A stretch of 6,762 nt of DNA from Desulfohalobiaceae bacterium (GTDB taxonomy: Bacteria > Desulfobacterota > Desulfovibrionia > Desulfovibrionales > Desulfothermaceae): assembly GCA_021737525.1 (NCBI GenBank), contig JAIPDU010000086.1, forward strand, positions 1 to 6,762, written 5' to 3'. Numbering within the stretch: position 1 is the first letter of the stretch; every line of letters begins with the position of its first letter. Made by a program: the position numbers and the translations under genes. Shown here piece after piece: positions 5,878 through 6,762 of this stretch. The notes under the pieces were generated by a model, which saw only the letters and a list, made by a program, of their open reading frames with translations, made no database searches and was not told where the DNA came from.

Positions 5878-6752
5878 TATGAAATTCGGGTATAGAGCTC
5901 TCGAGCCCGGTAGGAGCTCCGGACGAAGGGACCGCTTGCGATCTGTTCGATGCCAGCAGCGTGGCCTGTCTCCTTAAAGGACTGGAATTCTTCGGGTTGC
6001 AGATAGCGCACCACAGGCAGATGGTGCCTTGAGGGCTGGAGGTACTGCCCCATGGTGAGAATGGAACAGCCGCTGCGGGCGAGATCGTGGATGGCTTGCT
6101 CGATTTCGGAAACGCTCTCCCCCAGGCCGAGCATGAGCCCGGATTTGACAGGCAGCTCCGGAGCGATTTCCCGGCATCTTCGCAGGAGCTGGAGCGACCT
6201 TGCGTAGTTCGCCTGGGGCCTGGCCAGGGGATAGAGACGCTCCACCGTTTCCAGATTGTGGTTGATGACGTTGGGGCCTGCCCGGAGAACGGTTTCCAGG
6301 GGGCTTTTGCTTCCCAGAAAGTCGGGAATGAGGACCTCCACGAGCGCGGAGGGATTGCGTTTGCGGATGCTCTCCACTGTCGCGGCGAATTGCCCGGCCC
6401 CCCCGTCGGGGAGGTCGTCCCGGGTGACAGAGGTGATCACCACATAATCCAGTCCCAGTTCTTTGCTCGCCAGGGCCACCCGTTCGGGTTCCTCTGGATC
6501 CAGTGAGCCGTCCGCCCCGGTTGCCACGGCACAGAAGCGGCAATCCCGGGTGCATTTGGGACCCAGAATCAGGAAGGTGGCGGTTTGGCTGGAGAAGCAT
6601 TCACCGCGATTGGGGCAGTTGGCTTCTTCGCATACCGTATGCAGGTTGCGTGTGCGCAGGAGCGTGTTGACCCGTCCGTACCCGGGTCCAGAAGGCATGC
6701 GCTGTCTGAGCCATTCCGGCTTGCTGCGGGGCTTGTCATTTTCGGATCGCAC
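5874..6752 (-). CDS. lipA: Lipoyl synthase (radical SAM)
   Basis: Inserts two sulfur atoms into protein-bound octanoyl groups to form the lipoyl cofactor of 2-oxoacid dehydrogenases and the glycine cleavage H protein. The 292-residue product has both iron-sulfur sites: the auxiliary cluster cysteines C41, C46 and C52 (CX4CX5C, within CEEANCPNRGEC) and the radical-SAM cysteines C67, C71 and C74 (CX3CX2C, in CTRDCRFC). The C-terminal RSSY motif (278-281) supplies the serine ligand of the auxiliary cluster. EVLIPDF (139-145), HNLETV (165-170) and KSGLMLGLGE (203-212) are further LipA blocks. The chosen start is GTG 6752 with GAGG five bases before it. The frame stays open to the window edge, so a slightly upstream start outside the window remains possible. 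A lipB partner upstream would be usual but cannot be seen. The gene ends inside the promoter of the ACT locus. Confidence 0.97.
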   Translation of the reverse strand: MRSENDKPRSKPEWLRQRMPSGPGYGRVNTLLRTRNLHTVCEEANCPNRGECFSSQTATFLILGPKCTRDCRFCAVATGADGSLDPEEPERVALASKELGLDYVVITSVTRDDLPDGGAGQFAATVESIRKRNPSALVEVLIPDFLGSKSPLETVLRAGPNVINHNLETVERLYPLARPQANYARSLQLLRRCREIAPELPVKSGLMLGLGESVSEIEQAIHDLARSGCSILTMGQYLQPSRHHLPVVRYLQPEEFQSFKETGHAAGIEQIASGPFVRSSYRARELYTRISY

Positions 6753-6762
6753 GGCGGCCTCG

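Noticed and set aside
1..6762. Insertion sequence, prophage, CRISPR or tRNA/rRNA content
   Set aside because: No transposase or integrase motif, no terminal inverted repeats with target duplications, no regularly spaced repeat array and no cloverleaf were seen on either strand.

Overview
The window carries six protein-coding loci, all on the minus strand, plus their control signals. Base composition is high in G+C. The gene set is a GT4 glycogen synthase, an alanine dehydrogenase/racemase/symporter group, a GcvR-like tandem-ACT gene and lipoyl synthase. It suggests a Gram-negative bacterium, and by protein style a member of Desulfovibrionales or a related sulfate-reducing lineage. That placement is inferred from remembered family resemblance, not from a search.

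In transcription order (high to low coordinates): lipA (GTG 6752 to stop 5874) comes first. A sigma70-like promoter overlapping the lipA stop codon then drives a tandem-ACT-domain gene (5817-5282) that is broken by an in-frame TAA and a -1 frameshift. A 165-bp regulatory gap (5117-5281) follows, holding a hairpin, a 27-bp interrupted palindrome, a direct repeat spaced 31 bp and a small dyad. Next is the alanine unit: ald (5116-3998), alr (3923-2700) and agcS (2684-1332), closed by a textbook intrinsic terminator at 1309-1280. A separate promoter at 1249-1221, flanked by a small palindrome, starts a GT4-type glycogen synthase gene that runs off the left edge. No stretch over 300 bases lacks a gene.

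Functionally, the alanine unit is a complete route. AgcS imports alanine (and possibly glycine) with sodium, Alr interconverts D- and L-alanine, and Ald oxidatively deaminates L-alanine to pyruvate, ammonium and NADH or runs in reverse. Alr also supplies D-alanine for peptidoglycan. LipA makes the lipoyl cofactor used by 2-oxoacid dehydrogenases and the glycine cleavage H protein. The neighbouring GcvR-like ACT gene would fit amino-acid-responsive control of glycine or alanine metabolism, but it appears to be inactivated. I see no mobile element, CRISPR array, RNA gene or evidently novel multigene system. The items most worth a second look are the double-lesioned ACT gene and the structured control region upstream of ald.
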